A stretch of DNA of 33,927 nucleotides from Microbulbifer mangrovi (GTDB lineage: Bacteria > Pseudomonadota > Gammaproteobacteria > Pseudomonadales > Cellvibrionaceae): positions 1-33,927 of the forward strand of contig NZ_LZDE01000311.1 in NCBI RefSeq assembly GCF_002009015.1, in the 5' to 3' direction. This document shows positions 8,395 through 16,500 of the stretch, in pieces. Positions within the stretch are counted from its first letter, which is position 1; every line of letters starts with the position of its first letter. The notes beneath the pieces were generated by a model that saw nothing but the letters and a program-made list of their open reading frames with translations, searched no databases and was not told the origin of the DNA. Position numbers and translations under genes: made by a program.

Positions 8395-9738
8395 TCAGTT
8401 AATCCAGACTTCTACCCGGCTGTTTTTGACGGGCCCCTGTTCACTGTCCGGCGTCAGAGGCGCAAACGCGCCCACGGCCATGATCTGGCTGTCTCCCATC
8501 TCGTGATCCCTCAGCAGTGCGCCCTGTACCTTGAGTGCGCGAAAGCGGGAGATCAGGTCGGATATGTTGCTGTTGGATTTGCGGTCCGAGAAGCCCACCA
8601 GGGTTAGTGAAAGCGTGCGGTTCTGCTCTTCGGCCATGAAATCCTGCAGGCGGTGCAGGTCGCGCAGGGCGCGGTTATCGAGTTCGGTACTGCCATCTGC
8701 GAAACGGAAGGAGATACTCAGGCGCGCGCCATTTTCCATCAGTTCGCGATAGTTCTGCGGCGCATTGGCGTAGGGTGCCATTTTTAGCGCCACGGGGGTG
8801 AGGTTTATAAAGCCGATCTGCGCGACGATTTGCTGTCCCGCACGAGATTCCACGTGATGGATAAATCCGTCCACATGGGGATTGAAGCGTGCGGGGTTGC
8901 GGTAGAGATACAGGCGGCGGGTGAGCGGAAAATCCTCTGTGGCAATGATGCCGCGGTCAGGTACCACCGCCGCCAGGTCGCCGGACTTGATCGCCACCTT
9001 GTGCAGACCGTCTGCATCGGCGTAGGGCAGGTACCCGATGGCGCCGCGATCACGCTGCACCAGGGCGCGGGTTTCGTGGTTGCCGGCAACTTCATGGATA
9101 AAGTGGGGAGTGGCGCGGCTACGGCCGAACACTTCGCCGTCAAAGGTAGCCCGGGTGCCGGACTCCATGTCCCGGTGCAGGGGGCGAATAGGCAGGTCGG
9201 GCCCACCGAGTTGCGCCCAGTTGCGAATTTCCCCGCGGTAAATCTGCGCCAGCTGCGCCATGGTCAACTGGGTGATCGGGTTGTCCCGGTGAATCGTGAT
9301 CACCAGTGCATCCAGGCCAATGACATGTTCTGCCTGGGGGCTGGTGAGGTTGCCGAAACGGGACAGCATGGCGACTTCCCTGGGCTTGATCTTGCGCGAG
9401 GCCATTCCGATGTCTGCGGTGCCCTCGTCCAGGGCCTTGAAGCCGGTACTGGAGCCGAGGGCGATAATCGGCACCACCACCGGCTGGCCGTTGAGGCGCG
9501 CGTGGATCCAGTGCTTTTCCCCTTGGTTGCGTTGGGTGATGTCGGTAGCACCCTGGGATTTCAGGTAACTTTTTACCTGTGCCGGCGCCAGGTCTGCGCC
9601 AATGGTGTTGGAGCCCGTCAGCCGGAACAGCACTTTCGCCGCATTATCACTGGCGGCAGCGGTGTTCCACACCAGCAGCAACAGCGCCACACTCCATGTT
9701 GTCATTAATAGTCGCTTGGCGGTTTGGCAGCGTCCCAT
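8395..9738 (-). CDS. PstS-like substrate-binding domain fused to OmpA C-terminal domain
   Basis: A 447-aa envelope protein. Residues 1-29 look like a signal peptide ending AAA. Residues 36-315 resemble phosphate-type periplasmic binding proteins: GSNTIG (42-47), GMASRKIK (111-118) and the anion-loop-like RDMESGTR (189-196). Residues about 340-447 form an OmpA/MotB-type peptidoglycan-binding domain: FADGSTELD, then GFSDRKSNSN with Asp385, LISRFRA with Arg400, and the final NSRVEVWIN. The diaminopimelate-contacting Asp and Arg are kept. AGGGGGAAG directly before the ATG at 9738 supports this start. There are no pstCAB genes beside it, so it may sense or scavenge phosphate-like anions while tethered to the wall. 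The ligand is inferred. Confidence 0.88.
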   Translation of the reverse strand: MGRCQTAKRLLMTTWSVALLLLVWNTAAASDNAAKVLFRLTGSNTIGADLAPAQVKSYLKSQGATDITQRNQGEKHWIHARLNGQPVVVPIIALGSSTGFKALDEGTADIGMASRKIKPREVAMLSRFGNLTSPQAEHVIGLDALVITIHRDNPITQLTMAQLAQIYRGEIRNWAQLGGPDLPIRPLHRDMESGTRATFDGEVFGRSRATPHFIHEVAGNHETRALVQRDRGAIGYLPYADADGLHKVAIKSGDLAAVVPDRGIIATEDFPLTRRLYLYRNPARFNPHVDGFIHHVESRAGQQIVAQIGFINLTPVALKMAPYANAPQNYRELMENGARLSISFRFADGSTELDNRALRDLHRLQDFMAEEQNRTLSLTLVGFSDRKSNSNISDLISRFRALKVQGALLRDHEMGDSQIMAVGAFAPLTPDSEQGPVKNSRVEVWIN

Positions 9739-10194
9739 CGCTTCCCCCTATACTTCCTGATACTGGCCGGTTTGCGTTTGCGTGCCCCGCTGTGAGTATT
9801 TCCGTTTGTGCGGGCGCGCGCTTTATCGCAGAAAAGTGTGACGAAGTTATTGCAACCAGTTTGAACTGGGTCGACTGACGGTTGGCGCCAGCAACCGATA
9901 CATACACCGGTTCCGGTTGTTTGTTTTTTGTTCCCGGTTACCGTAGGCTGCGGGCTGCAGCGAGCCGCCTGGCGATTTTTTCGCCGCCAGGGAGGAAGTA
10001 GGCGGGCGAACCGCGGATATTGGGGATTTTTTTTGAAAAAGGGCATGACAACGCTGTCATTTGTCTTGTAGTATTTCTCCTATATTGCACAGGCGTCATT
10101 CGAGACGCCGGGCCGGACCACCCTGGGGCGCAGAAATGCGGTGGGGAATCCGGTAAGGACACATAACAATAGAAAATCTTAGGGGCCGGATCAG
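9739..10194. other. Divergent intergenic region upstream of nagK
   Basis: 456 bp between the PstS-OmpA gene (minus) and nagK (plus), with no credible gene. It holds a 14-bp inverted repeat CCAGTT-TG-AACTGG (9856-9869), the LacI-type operator (10045-10060), a TATATT at 10081-10086, and a structured nagK leader. The leader has GGCGTC/GACGCC (10092-10109) and CGCA-GAAA-TGCG (10129-10140) hairpins. AGGGG at 10181-10185 is the likely nagK ribosome site. Confidence 0.6.
10045..10060. promoter_or_regulatory. NagR-type operator upstream of the nag operon
   Basis: ATGACAACGCTGTCAT is a palindrome with arms ATGACA/TGTCAT around a central ACGC, the form expected for a LacI-family site with a central CpG. 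It lies about 135 bp before nagK and overlaps a -35-like ATGACA, with TAGTAT 18 bp downstream. The inner 14 bases are the exact reverse complement of the site before pgi. Binding by the window's own LacI regulator is inferred. Confidence 0.78.
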
Positions 10195-11145
10195 ATGGTT
10201 GCTTTGAGAGACAGCAGGGACATTCTCTATGTTGGCGTTGATGGCGGTGGCAGTAAGTGCCGCGCGTCGATTTTCGATGCCAGCAATCGCCTGCTGGGTA
10301 CCGGAGTCTCCGGGCCCGCAAACCCCCTTCATGGATATGCCCAGACAATAGACTCCATCGTGCGCTCTGCCGCACTGGCCGTGTCAGATGCGGGTATGCC
10401 CGCAGAAACACTGGGCGAGCTGGTGGCCGGTGTCGGCCTGGCTGGCGTCAACATGCCCCGTCTCTACAACGAGATGAACGCCTGGGCACACCCCTTCAAG
10501 CAGATGTTCCTTACTACCGACCAGCACTCGGCCTGTCTCGGCGCACATCGTGGTGGCGACGGCGCGGTCATTATCGCTGGCACCGGTTCCGTGGGTTACT
10601 CCTGGGTCAATGGGCGCAGCGAAATTGTCGGCGGTCACGGCTTTCCCCACGGCGATAAAGGCAGTGGTGCCTGGCTGGGTATGGAAGCGGTGAAGTACGT
10701 ATTGATGGCGATGGAGGGGCTTGCTGCCGAATCCATGCTGCAGCGCGAGGTGCAGAAGGCCCTGGGTACGGAAGATCCCTACGATGTGATCGAGTTGATG
10801 GCGGGCAAACCGTCCAGTCAGTACGCCAGGTTGGCAGTGCCTGTAGTGGAGTGTGCAGAGGCTGATTGCCCGGTCGCAGTATCCATCATGCGCGATGGTG
10901 CCGCGTATATCAGCGATCTCGCGGAGAAGCTGATGGAAAGCAAGCCGCCGCGCCTGGCCATGATTGGCGGCCTGGCGCCGCGCCTCAAGCCCTGGCTGAA
11001 ACCGCAGGTGGCGGAGCGGGTTTCCGATCCGCTGGATCCGCCGGAGCTGGGCTGTGTCTACTTCGCCCAACACTCCCTGGCGGCACTGGGTGACAGCGAA
11101 GTGCGTGCAGCAGATGAGGCGGATGCGAAAGCGCTCTTTGGATAA
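10195..11145 (+). CDS. nagK: N-acetylglucosamine kinase, BadF/BadG ATPase family (NagK-II type)
   Basis: Predicted to phosphorylate cytosolic GlcNAc to GlcNAc-6-phosphate, the first step after uptake by a non-PTS permease. The 316-aa protein has the ASKHA-fold phosphate loops: VGVDGGGSKCRASIF (DGGGSK at 16-21) and IAGTGSVGYSW (AGTGSVG at 128-134), plus a GGLAP motif near the C-terminus. It is a BadF-type sugar kinase, not the ROK-type NagK of E. coli. The ATG at 10195 has AGGGG 9 nt upstream. It leads a nagK-nagB-nagA-nagP array, with 70 bp to nagB, behind a LacI-type operator. Context rather than sequence alone fixes GlcNAc as substrate; glucosamine kinase is the main alternative. Confidence 0.88.
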   Translation: MVALRDSRDILYVGVDGGGSKCRASIFDASNRLLGTGVSGPANPLHGYAQTIDSIVRSAALAVSDAGMPAETLGELVAGVGLAGVNMPRLYNEMNAWAHPFKQMFLTTDQHSACLGAHRGGDGAVIIAGTGSVGYSWVNGRSEIVGGHGFPHGDKGSGAWLGMEAVKYVLMAMEGLAAESMLQREVQKALGTEDPYDVIELMAGKPSSQYARLAVPVVECAEADCPVAVSIMRDGAAYISDLAEKLMESKPPRLAMIGGLAPRLKPWLKPQVAERVSDPLDPPELGCVYFAQHSLAALGDSEVRAADEADAKALFG

Positions 11146-11215
11146 GCGTGCGCATTAGCTAGAACACACAGGTTGATAGACCACAAAAGTCATACGGATT
11201 TTACGGACAGATTTT

Positions 11216-12259
11216 ATGAGCGCAGTGACTCCCGCTGAGGCCAACAAGGTGGATGCTTCTATGGCGATGACAGTAATGGAAACCGAGGCCCGCGAGGCCC
11301 CGAGCCGGATTGCCGAGCAATTGAAGAACAATGCCCCGATCATGGAAGCGTTGGGCGAGCGCCTGCGCAACAAGCCGCCGCGCTTTGTGATGATCGTAGG
11401 TCGAGGCTCATCGGATCACGCCGGTGTGTTTGCCAAATACCTGATCGAAATCGAAACCGGCACACCCACTTTTGCGGCGGCGCCGTCCGTGTCCAGTGTA
11501 TATGGCAAGAAGCTGAAGCTTGAAGACGCACTGGTCATCGTGATTTCCCAGTCCGGCCGCAGCCCGGACATCCTCGCCCAGGCGCAGATGGCGAAAGATG
11601 CCGGTGCCTACACCGTGGCGCTGGTGAATGATGAAACCGCGCCGATCAAAGATATTGTCGATCAGGTTGTGCCCCTGAAGGCTGGTCCGGAACTGGCTGT
11701 TGCAGCCACCAAAAGCTACCTGTGCACCCTGTCTGCAGTGCTGCAGCTGGTTGCCAACTGGACCCAGGATGCCGAGCTGAAGGCCGGTGTCGAGATGCTG
11801 CCGCAGACGCTGACCGACGCCATTGAGTCCGATGTACAGCTGCGCCCGGAAGACCTCGCAGCGGTGAAAAACCTGGTGGTGCTGGGGCGTGGTCCCGGTT
11901 ACGGGATTACCCGCGAGCTGGCGCTGAAGCTGAAAGAAGTCTGCAGTGTTCACGCAGAGTCCTTCTCCAGCGCGGAATTCCTGCACGGTCCGGTGACCCT
12001 GGTGGAGCAGAAGCTGACTGTGGTCAACGTGCCCATTGAGGACGAGTCCTACAAGGCGCACAGCGAACAGATCGCCGACATCATCCGTCGCGGTGGCACC
12101 CTGATCAATCTGCATGTGCCGAGTAAGGGGGTTCACCCGCGTGTTGCACCGCTGGCTCTGCTACAGCGTTTTTATCTCGACGTGGCCCATGTTGCCGTCA
12201 GTCGGGGCATCAACCCGGATGAGCCGGCCGGCCTGAAAAAAGTCACCCAGACTGTTTGA
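11216..12259 (+). CDS. nagB: SIS-domain glucosamine-6-phosphate deaminase (NagB-II)
   Basis: Converts glucosamine-6-phosphate to fructose-6-phosphate and ammonia. The 347-aa protein is a tandem SIS-domain enzyme related to the isomerase half of GlmS, unrelated to classical NagB. First SIS: VGRGSSDHAG (about 62-71) and ISQSGRSPD; then AATKSYLCTLSA. Second SIS: LGRGPGYGITRELALKLKEVC and the Glu/His-bearing AESFSSAEFLHGP. It lacks the GlmS glutaminase domain, which favours the catabolic deaminase. The start is uncertain: ATG 11216 has a weak ribosome site, while in-frame ATG 11261 follows AAGGTGG (11246-11252) by 8 nt and would give a 332-aa protein starting nearer to where the family usually does. 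The gene is second in the nag operon. Confidence 0.9.
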   Translation: MSAVTPAEANKVDASMAMTVMETEAREAPSRIAEQLKNNAPIMEALGERLRNKPPRFVMIVGRGSSDHAGVFAKYLIEIETGTPTFAAAPSVSSVYGKKLKLEDALVIVISQSGRSPDILAQAQMAKDAGAYTVALVNDETAPIKDIVDQVVPLKAGPELAVAATKSYLCTLSAVLQLVANWTQDAELKAGVEMLPQTLTDAIESDVQLRPEDLAAVKNLVVLGRGPGYGITRELALKLKEVCSVHAESFSSAEFLHGPVTLVEQKLTVVNVPIEDESYKAHSEQIADIIRRGGTLINLHVPSKGVHPRVAPLALLQRFYLDVAHVAVSRGINPDEPAGLKKVTQTV

Positions 12260-12305
12260 GTCGGGTCGATTGAGTTCAGTGACGAAAGGTGGGAGCAGCG
12301 GGCAA

Positions 12306-13430
12306 GTGACACAGGCATTCATCGCACAACAGTTATTCGACGGCGAGCAGCTGCGCAGTGACGTGGCGCTGGCTATCGAGGGCGGCAAGGTTATCGCGCT
12401 AGGCGGCGAGCCTACTGCGGATGCGGTGTATCTCGAGGGACTGCTCGCGCCGGGCCTGATTGATGTGCAGGTCAACGGTGGTGGTGGAGCGCTGTTCAAC
12501 AACGACACCACCGTCAATGCGCTGGGCAAGATGTCCGCGGCCCACGCCCGTTTCGGAACCACCGGATTTATGCCCACCCTGATCACTGATCAGGTGGATG
12601 TCATGCAGCGCGCTGCGGATGCAGTCAGTGCCGCGTTGAAAGAGGGCGTGCCCGGCGTACTGGGGGTGCATTTTGAAGGCCCACACTTGAGTACCCCGAA
12701 AAAGGGTACCCACGAAGAAAAGTTTATCCGCCCACTCAGTGACGAGGAGCTGGCGATATACGCCCGCGACGACCTCGGCCTGAAAATGGTCACCCTGGCG
12801 CCGGAGAATGTATCGACAGAGGATATCCAGAAACTGGTCGCGCTCGGTGTGAAGGTATGCCTGGGGCATTCCAATGCCGATGGCAAGACCGCGGCAGCGG
12901 CAGTCGCCGCCGGGGCAACCGGGTTCACCCATCTGTACAACGCCATGTCACCGCTACATTCGCGGGATCCGGGCATGGTGGGCACCGCTCTGATCAGTGA
13001 TGGCTGCTGGTGCGGACTGATTGCGGACGGGCACCATGTCAGCGCCGAGGCCATGACACTCGCGCTCAAGGCCAAGCCCCGCGGCAAAATCATGCTGGTG
13101 ACCGACGCCATGTCCCTGGTGGGCAGCGATGAAATGAGTTTCCCGCTGTTCGAGCGCATTGTCACCCGCGATGGTGACAAGCTGACTTCGACTACCGGTG
13201 AGTTGGCCGGATCCCACCTGGATATGATCGGTGCGGTGCGCAATATCCGCGACTGGTGTGGCGTCGAGCTGACCGAAGCCCTGCGCATGGCGGGTCTCTA
13301 CCCAGCGCAGTTCCTGGGCAGTGCCGGAGGGCGCATTCAGCAGGGTGCGCAGGCAGACTTTATTTTGATCGATGACGAACTTCAGGTTCAAAAGACCTGG
13401 ATTAACGGGCAGGAAGTTTTCGCGGCTTAA
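12306..13430 (+). CDS. nagA: N-acetylglucosamine-6-phosphate deacetylase NagA
   Basis: Removes acetate from GlcNAc-6-phosphate, feeding NagB. It is an amidohydrolase-fold protein with GVHFEGPHL (metal-binding Glu), CLGHSNAD and FTHLYNAMSPLHSRDPG (metal His residues) and LVTDAMSLVG (catalytic Asp). The C-terminal QGAQADFILIDDELQVQKTW strand region closes the small beta domain. GTG at 12306 is preferred (374 aa, GGTGGGAG 10 nt upstream, protein begins TQAFIAQQLF, as in the family). The frame extends to GTG 12279 and TTG 12270, whose extra residues (SSVTKGGSSGQ) look non-coding. It is third in the nag operon, 46 bp after nagB. Confidence 0.94.
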   Translation: MTQAFIAQQLFDGEQLRSDVALAIEGGKVIALGGEPTADAVYLEGLLAPGLIDVQVNGGGGALFNNDTTVNALGKMSAAHARFGTTGFMPTLITDQVDVMQRAADAVSAALKEGVPGVLGVHFEGPHLSTPKKGTHEEKFIRPLSDEELAIYARDDLGLKMVTLAPENVSTEDIQKLVALGVKVCLGHSNADGKTAAAAVAAGATGFTHLYNAMSPLHSRDPGMVGTALISDGCWCGLIADGHHVSAEAMTLALKAKPRGKIMLVTDAMSLVGSDEMSFPLFERIVTRDGDKLTSTTGELAGSHLDMIGAVRNIRDWCGVELTEALRMAGLYPAQFLGSAGGRIQQGAQADFILIDDELQVQKTWINGQEVFAA

Positions 13431-13514
13431 ATCCGCGAAGGGGACTGTTCGAATAGATAATCGGGGAAGCACCCCGCAAGCCAGTAAGGCCAAACCATAA
13501 TAAAAGGTGAGTCT

Positions 13515-14849
13515 ATGAATACCGCAGTGATTAGTCAGAGTGAAACGCGCAGTAGCGTTTTACCCATGGTCATTATCGGCCTGCTGTTTTTTATCTTCGG
13601 TTTTGTAACCTGGCTGAACGGCGCCCTGATTCCGTTTCTGCAAACCATCTGTGACCTGACCGGCTTCCAGGCGATGCTGGTGGCTTCCGCGTTTTATATT
13701 GCTTACACCGTGATGGCGCTACCCATGGCCGCGATCATCGAGCGTACTGGTTACAAAACCGGTATGGCGCTGGGTCTGGCGCTGGTGGCAGTGGGCGCCC
13801 TGATATTTATCCCTGCGGCCTACAGTCGGATGTTCGGCATTTTCCTGCTGGCCCAGTTTGTGGTGGGCTCCGGTCTGACCGTTCTGCAAACCGCTTCCAA
13901 CCCCTACGTGGTGAAAGTCGGCTCTCCAGAAACTGCTGCGGTGCGGATCTGCATCATGGGTCTGCTGAACAAGGGCGCGGGCATTGTTGCTCCGCTGGTA
14001 TTCGCAGCGCTGGTTATGTCCGGTATCAGCGGTATTTCCGAAGCCGAGCTGTCTGCGCTGACTGCTGCGGCGAAAGACGCCAAGCTGGATGAGCTCGCCA
14101 GCCAGCTGGTTTCACCGTATATCGGAATGGCCGTGCTCGGATTTGTACTGGCGGTGGCGATGATGTTTGCCCCGCTGCCGGATATCGAAGATGAAGTGAT
14201 CGAAGGCCAGGAAGATGCGGCGATTACCCTCACCGGGCTGAAAAAATTCCCGCAGCTGATCCTCGGATCCATTGCCCTGTTTTTCTACGTGGGTGTGGAA
14301 GTCATTGCCGGCGACGCCATTGGCCTGCTGGGCAAGCAGGCGGGTCTGGATACCTCCGTGGCCTCCGTACTGACCTCTTACACCATGGTGTTTATGGTGC
14401 TGGGTTATCTCTGGGGCACCTTCGCTATCCCACGCTTTATCAGCCAGCAGACTGCGCTGTTGATCTCCGCGCTGCTGGGTATTGCATTCACCTTTGCGGT
14501 CATGAGTGGTTCGCTTGATAGCACTGCCATGTCGTCCGCAACCCTGGCCCACTTTGGTCTGCCGGAAATTCCTAACGCGGTTTATTTTGTCGCACTGCTG
14601 GGCTTCGCCAATGCCATGTGCTGGCCGGCGATCTGGCCGCTGGCGCTGGAAGGCCTGGGTAAATTCACCTCCAAGGGCGCGGCGCTGCTGATTATGGGTA
14701 TTTCCGGTGGCGCGGTGCTGCCGCCCCTGTACGGGCACTTCGCCGATACCGGAGACGGCCAGGCAGCCTACATCATTGCGATTCCGGCGTACCTGTTCAT
14801 CCTGTTTTACGCTTTGAAAGGGCACAAGATGCGCAGCTGGACCAAATAA
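13515..14849 (+). CDS. nagP: N-acetylglucosamine permease NagP (FucP-type MFS)
   Basis: Inner-membrane sugar:H+ symporter of the major facilitator superfamily, FucP/GluP branch; 444 aa with about 12 hydrophobic segments. The family N-terminal pattern is clear: FFIFGFVTWLNGALIPFLQ, then AFYIAYTVMALPMA, and VGSGLTVLQTASNPYV in helix 4. A central polar loop (about residues 170-250) separates the two halves. AAAGGTGAG stands just before the ATG. As last gene of nagK-nagB-nagA-nagP it most likely imports GlcNAc unphosphorylated, consistent with a kinase at the head of the operon. An intrinsic terminator follows at 14983. Substrate is by context; FucP homologues also carry fucose or glucose. Confidence 0.92.
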   Translation: MNTAVISQSETRSSVLPMVIIGLLFFIFGFVTWLNGALIPFLQTICDLTGFQAMLVASAFYIAYTVMALPMAAIIERTGYKTGMALGLALVAVGALIFIPAAYSRMFGIFLLAQFVVGSGLTVLQTASNPYVVKVGSPETAAVRICIMGLLNKGAGIVAPLVFAALVMSGISGISEAELSALTAAAKDAKLDELASQLVSPYIGMAVLGFVLAVAMMFAPLPDIEDEVIEGQEDAAITLTGLKKFPQLILGSIALFFYVGVEVIAGDAIGLLGKQAGLDTSVASVLTSYTMVFMVLGYLWGTFAIPRFISQQTALLISALLGIAFTFAVMSGSLDSTAMSSATLAHFGLPEIPNAVYFVALLGFANAMCWPAIWPLALEGLGKFTSKGAALLIMGISGGAVLPPLYGHFADTGDGQAAYIIAIPAYLFILFYALKGHKMRSWTK

Positions 14850-14982
14850 CCTGGTTTTCAGGTCGGTCCGCCGTCGCATCTCAATCAGTCAGTTTTTTCG
14901 AAAGTGTTTTAGGAAGAGGTATTTAAAAGGATTTTTTTGAACTTCTCTTATGAAGTTTCTCTCTTTGGTTCTCGTCATCTTT

Positions 14983-15007
14983 GCCCTCCATGTGAGGGCT
15001 TTTTTTT
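14983..15007 (+). terminator. Terminator of the nag operon
   Basis: The stem GCCCTC (14983-14988)/GAGGGC (14994-14999) has a 5-nt loop and is followed by eight T. It lies between nagP and the convergent LacI gene and reads as a plus-strand intrinsic terminator. Confidence 0.85.
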
Positions 15008-15015
15008 GCCTGTCT

Positions 15016-16062
15016 TTAGCGGGGTGAGTCACCGCTGGAGTCGCGCACCAGCAGTTCTGGTACGAACTTTTTGACGATGCCTGCATCCTTGTTTGCGGCT
15101 GCGCTTTCCGAGGCGCTTTTGCTGCGCGCCTTGTTAAGTACCAGCGCTGCGGCACACTTGGCGATCTCGTTGTTCGGCTGGTGTGCAGTGGTCAGCTTCG
15201 GCCAGGTCTGGCGGGAGAAGGGGCTGTCCTCAAACCCGACAATCGACAGTTGCTCGGGGATCTCGATATGCATCAGTCGCGCGGCGAACAGTGCGCCGGC
15301 CGCCATCTCATCGTTACTGGCGAAAATGGCGGTGGGCGGGTTATCGGTGTTCAGCAGCAATTTTGCCCCTTCGACACCGGAGTCAAACGCATATTCGCCG
15401 GGAATGATCAGGCTTGGATCGATTGCGATACCGGCCTGTTGTAGGGCCTGCTTGTAACCCTCCAGGCGTCCGTGGGTAGAGATGTGTTCTTCGCCACCAC
15501 AGAGGAAGCCGATGCGTTTATGGCCGTGTTCAATAAGGTGCTTGGTGATGTCGTACGCCGCGGCGGTGTCATCTACCTGAACGCAGTTGTCCTCGTCGCC
15601 TTCCGCGGCGCCACTGGAAACAATGCGTACATAGTCCAGGCCGAGTCGCTTTACTTCATCAATGACCGACTGGGTTTCCGAGAACGGCGGGGTGAGCACC
15701 ACGCCGGCAACCTTCGAGTGCTCCACCAGCGCGCGCAGTTCATCGTGCACCGTTTCCGATTTGGAGTTACTCGGGTGGATCAGCAGCTCGTAGCCCCGTG
15801 CCTTGCAGGCCTCGAGGATACCGTTTTGCATGTCGATCACGTAATAGGCATTGGGGTTGTCGTAGATCAGGGCAATGGTATAGCTGCGGGTGCCGGCCAG
15901 ATTGCGCGCGGCCAGGTTCGGCTGATAGTGGAGCTCCTCCACTGCATCCATCACCTTCTTGCGCGTGGCAGGTCTCACCGACGGTTCATTATTGATAACC
16001 CGCGATACAGTCTTGATCGACACCCCGGCCCTTGCGGCCACATCGTTGATGGTGCTCTTCAT
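15016..16062 (-). CDS. nagR: LacI-family transcriptional regulator (NagR-like)
   Basis: A DNA-binding repressor of 348 aa. Residues 4-25 (TINDVAARAGVSIKTVSRVINN) are a textbook LacI helix-turn-helix, followed by the hinge (VEELHYQPNLAARNLAGTRS). From about 60 a periplasmic-binding-protein-like effector domain follows: IALIYDNPN, VAGVVLTPPFSE, GHKRIGFLCGGEEH, TAIFASNDEMAAGAL and LSIVGFEDSPFSRQTWPKLTT. AAGGG precedes the ATG on the minus strand. It lies convergent to nagP and divergent from pgi. Four palindromes with a central CpG in the window suit a LacI dimer and lie before nagK, pgi and the TonB receptor, so this is the most likely regulator of all three. The effector (GlcNAc-6-phosphate or glucosamine-6-phosphate) is inferred. 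Confidence 0.9.
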   Translation of the reverse strand: MKSTINDVAARAGVSIKTVSRVINNEPSVRPATRKKVMDAVEELHYQPNLAARNLAGTRSYTIALIYDNPNAYYVIDMQNGILEACKARGYELLIHPSNSKSETVHDELRALVEHSKVAGVVLTPPFSETQSVIDEVKRLGLDYVRIVSSGAAEGDEDNCVQVDDTAAAYDITKHLIEHGHKRIGFLCGGEEHISTHGRLEGYKQALQQAGIAIDPSLIIPGEYAFDSGVEGAKLLLNTDNPPTAIFASNDEMAAGALFAARLMHIEIPEQLSIVGFEDSPFSRQTWPKLTTAHQPNNEIAKCAAALVLNKARSKSASESAAANKDAGIVKKFVPELLVRDSSGDSPR

Positions 16063-16500
16063 GATCGGCTATTTTCCCTTATCGGAATTGGTCCTTGTGC
16101 ATACCCAGCCGGGCAGTTTACCCGGTTAGTGCGTGCGCGACGATGGATTTATGGTCATTTCTTCGCGAAAGCCCGGCTTTGCAGCCGAAAGCTGATTTTT
16201 CACCGCGGTTTCCCGCCAAGTTTAGGGGTTTTACCCTTTTCCTGCTGCCTGTGTGCCGAGTGGGGCGGCTGCTCTCTTGAGTTGCACGGCTATTGCTCTG
16301 ACCCCGCTGAATCTGTGAAAGAAAACTACAAACCCGATTGACAGGGCGGGGGCGCTGTGTGAATCTTTCGTTAAATTGACAGCGTTGTCATTTTATTTTG
16401 ATGCCTCTGGGGTTTTGGGGTGCAAGCGCTGTCTTTCGGGTAAACAAGAATAACCGGTGCCCGCCACCTCCCGGTGGGCGCCACTTTCAGGGGGCATACC
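16063..16500. other. Divergent nagR-pgi intergenic region
   Basis: 438 bp with no credible gene. It contains a TTGACA at 16338-16343, the LacI-type operator at 16377-16390, and a half-site-like GCGCTGTC at 16426-16433. AGGGGG at 16488-16493 serves as the pgi ribosome site. No comparable operator is visible close to the nagR start, so autoregulation is not obvious. Confidence 0.55.
16377..16390. promoter_or_regulatory. NagR-type operator upstream of pgi and the ED operon
   Basis: TGACAGCGTTGTCA is the exact reverse complement of the 14-base core before nagK. It overlaps a perfect -35-like TTGACA (16376-16381), 111 bp before the pgi start, so a bound repressor would block polymerase. A convincing -10 at 16-18 bp spacing is not visible, so the promoter itself is uncertain. 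Confidence 0.78.

Noticed and set aside
15472..16341. Plus-strand open frame running antisense to the LacI gene into the nagR-pgi gap
   Set aside because: Most of it is antisense to the regulator; the last part lies in the intergenic region with no ribosome site and no domain.
16338..16366. TTGACA at 16338-16343 as the -35 of a pgi promoter
   Set aside because: The hexamer is perfect, but the expected -10 position (GAATCT at 16361-16366) is a poor match, so I did not list it as a promoter.
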